From Rattus norvegicus (taxonomy: Eukaryota; Chordata; Mammalia; Rodentia; Muridae): a stretch of DNA of 64,000 nucleotides. The first letter of the stretch is position 1. Every line of letters starts with the position of its first letter. A model generated the notes under the pieces. It had not been told where the DNA came from. It did no database searches and saw only the letters and a program-made list of their open reading frames with translations. Below, one piece after another: positions 63,201 to 64,000 of the stretch. The position numbers and the translations under genes were made by a program. The DNA lies in assembly GCF_036323735.1 (NCBI RefSeq), contig NC_086032.1, forward strand, positions 48,043,335 to 48,107,334, in the 5' to 3' direction.

Positions 63201-64000
63201 AATTTTCACGATTGGAATCAAAATTTCTAGGGTAATTCTGTGAGTTCCCAATGGGACATGCTTGTATGAGTTTGCATTTCATTATCGAGCAACGTTTTAA
63301 GGAACGGAATCCAAGTATCATGGTGAATTGAGTAGCTTCCCAATAGGATTCGCATGTAATAAGCTTTTATTCAAGATAGAGCAACGTTTTAACGAACTGA
63401 AACACTGTTTCTTTGTGAATTCAGTTAGTTCCTAGTAGCCTGCTCTTGTAATATGTGTACTTTTAAAGATTTATAAAAATTTGGTGAGCCGAATCTGAGT
63501 AACATGGTGAACTCGGTTAGTTCCCAATAGGCGGCAGTAGTAATAAGTGGACTGTTCGGGATATAGAAAAATTTTCAGGAATGGAATCAAAATTTCCAGG
63601 CAAATTCAGTGAGTTCCCAATGGGACATGCTTGTATGAGTTTGCTTTTCAATATCGAGCAACATATTAAGGAACGGAATCCAAGGATCATGGCGAATTGA
63701 GTAGGTTCCCAATAGGATTCGCATGTAATAAGCTTGTTATTCAAGATAGAGCAACGTTTTAACGAACTGAAACAGTGTTTCTTTGTGAATTCAGTTAGTT
63801 CCTAGTAGCATGCTCTTGTAATATGTGTACTTTTAAAGATTTATAAAAATTTGGTGAGCTCAATCTGAGTAACATGGTGAATTCGGTTAGTTCCCAATAG
63901 GCCGCAGTAGTAATAAGTAGTCTGTTCGGGATATAGAAAAATTTTCACGAATGGAATCAAAATTTCTAGGCGAATTCAGTGAGTTCCCAATGGGACATGC
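54267..64000. repeat. Domain II 28-monomer HOR, copy 2, cut by the window end
   Basis: Each monomer from 54,267 to about 63,664 matches the one 10,347 bp upstream almost perfectly. Differences I found by eye are 44,116/54,463 and 44,123/54,470 near the start and 53,165/63,512 near the end. Starts are 54267, 54637, 55007, 55377, 55746, 56116, 56483, 56853, 57223, 57593, 57963, 58333, 58703, 59073, 59443, 59813, 60183, 60553, 60922, 61292, 61660, 62029, 62399, 62769, 63138, 63507 and the partial 63877. After 63,664 the two copies part: copy 2 continues acatattaagg where copy 1 has cattttgaag. Confidence 0.92.

Larger units (their letters stand above)
1..64000. repeat. Satellite DNA array with 370 bp monomers filling the window
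   Basis: Every line of the window aligns to one 370 bp monomer with no interruption. I phased monomers on the motif gtgaattcgg that follows the sequence gagtaacatg. The first complete monomer begins at 19 and the last complete one ends at 63,876, giving 173 complete monomers; 1-18 and 63,877-64,000 are the cut ends of two more. Monomer length is 365-370 bp. The consensus is about 37% GC. EcoRI sites (gaattc) recur near the starts of units A, B and D, and one HindIII site (aagctt) recurs in unit C, so digests should give 370 bp-based ladders. No mobile element, gene or unique spacer breaks the array. The orientation of all monomers is the same. Calling this eukaryotic heterochromatic satellite is an inference from scale and structure; the family and species are not recognised. 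Confidence 0.98.
33201..64000. repeat. Domain II: same monomer family, different variants, looser 5-6-mer cassette
   Basis: About 83 complete monomers. Recurrent types, named here p to x, are: p (gaataattttc, aagtaccatgg, tttaatagg, gaaacagtg), q (atggcgaattg, tttgttagttcag), r (tcatgaatgg, caatatttc, ggacacgcttg), s (cggcatatag, gcgatttcag), t (gagtaaaatgg, ccagtagg, gaataattttc), u (aaaatgtctagg, gcgacttcag, gtagggtccc), w (gggcatgc with ccctttagg) and x (tttgaagaacgg). The common order is p q r s t u, with monomers skipped or inserted. Most monomers keep the full 370 bp, unlike domain I where indels are common. Confidence 0.88.

Noticed and set aside
1..64000. CRISPR array
   Set aside because: The repetition is continuous; there are no short identical repeats separated by unique spacers, and no cas genes.
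1..64000. rRNA, tRNA, snRNA genes, retrotransposon fragments or telomere repeats
   Set aside because: No part of the window departs from the satellite monomer, and the monomer shows no tRNA-like arms, rRNA-like blocks or short telomere-type repeats.

Overview
The whole 64 kb window is one uninterrupted satellite DNA array. I see no protein-coding gene, RNA gene, transposon, CRISPR array, telomere repeat or single-copy sequence in it. Its scale and hierarchy (a high-order tandem array of AT-rich monomers, about 37% GC in the consensus) point to a eukaryotic nuclear chromosome, most plausibly constitutive heterochromatin such as a centromeric, pericentromeric or subtelomeric block. I cannot name the species or match the monomer to a published family from memory.

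Layout by level. Level 1: an ancestral unit of 92-93 bp. Level 2: four diverged units, here called A (93), B (92), C (93) and D (92), make a 370 bp monomer. By hand I phased 173 complete monomers plus 18 bp at the left edge and 124 bp at the right edge; lengths run from 365 to 370 bp because of small type-specific indels. Level 3: monomers are arranged in higher-order repeats (HORs).

Domain I (about 1-33,200; 90 monomers) is built from a 15-monomer HOR of about 5,530 bp. I write it a b c d e f g h i | a k f g h i: a 9-mer followed by a 6-mer in which the hybrid monomer k stands where b-e would be. Complete copies begin at 6,280 (14-mer, 5,160 bp), 11,440 (15-mer, 5,529 bp), 16,969 (19-mer, 7,013 bp) and 23,982 (15-mer, 5,530 bp); partial copies lie at 1-6,279 and 29,512-33,200. 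Alternate copies share private mutations, so there is a further level of about 12.54 kb (two HORs).

Domain II (about 33,200-64,000) uses the same 370 bp monomer, but with another set of variants in a looser cassette of five to six monomers (about 1.85-2.2 kb). Its right two thirds is a 28-monomer, 10,347 bp unit at 43,920-54,266 that is repeated almost perfectly from 54,267 to about 63,664. Several domain II monomer types correspond, partly in the same order, to types d-h of domain I, so the two domains look like diverged descendants of one HOR that still exchange segments.

The most useful content is the record of recombination: chimeric monomers whose crossover intervals can be placed within tens of bases, 4-mer, 6-mer and 28-mer duplications, and patches of domain II sequence inside domain I. 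I found no new gene-encoded system. The repeated open frames on the minus strand are a by-product of the satellite. All alignments and types here were made by eye, so identity levels are qualitative, and an array this uniform could also contain assembly errors.
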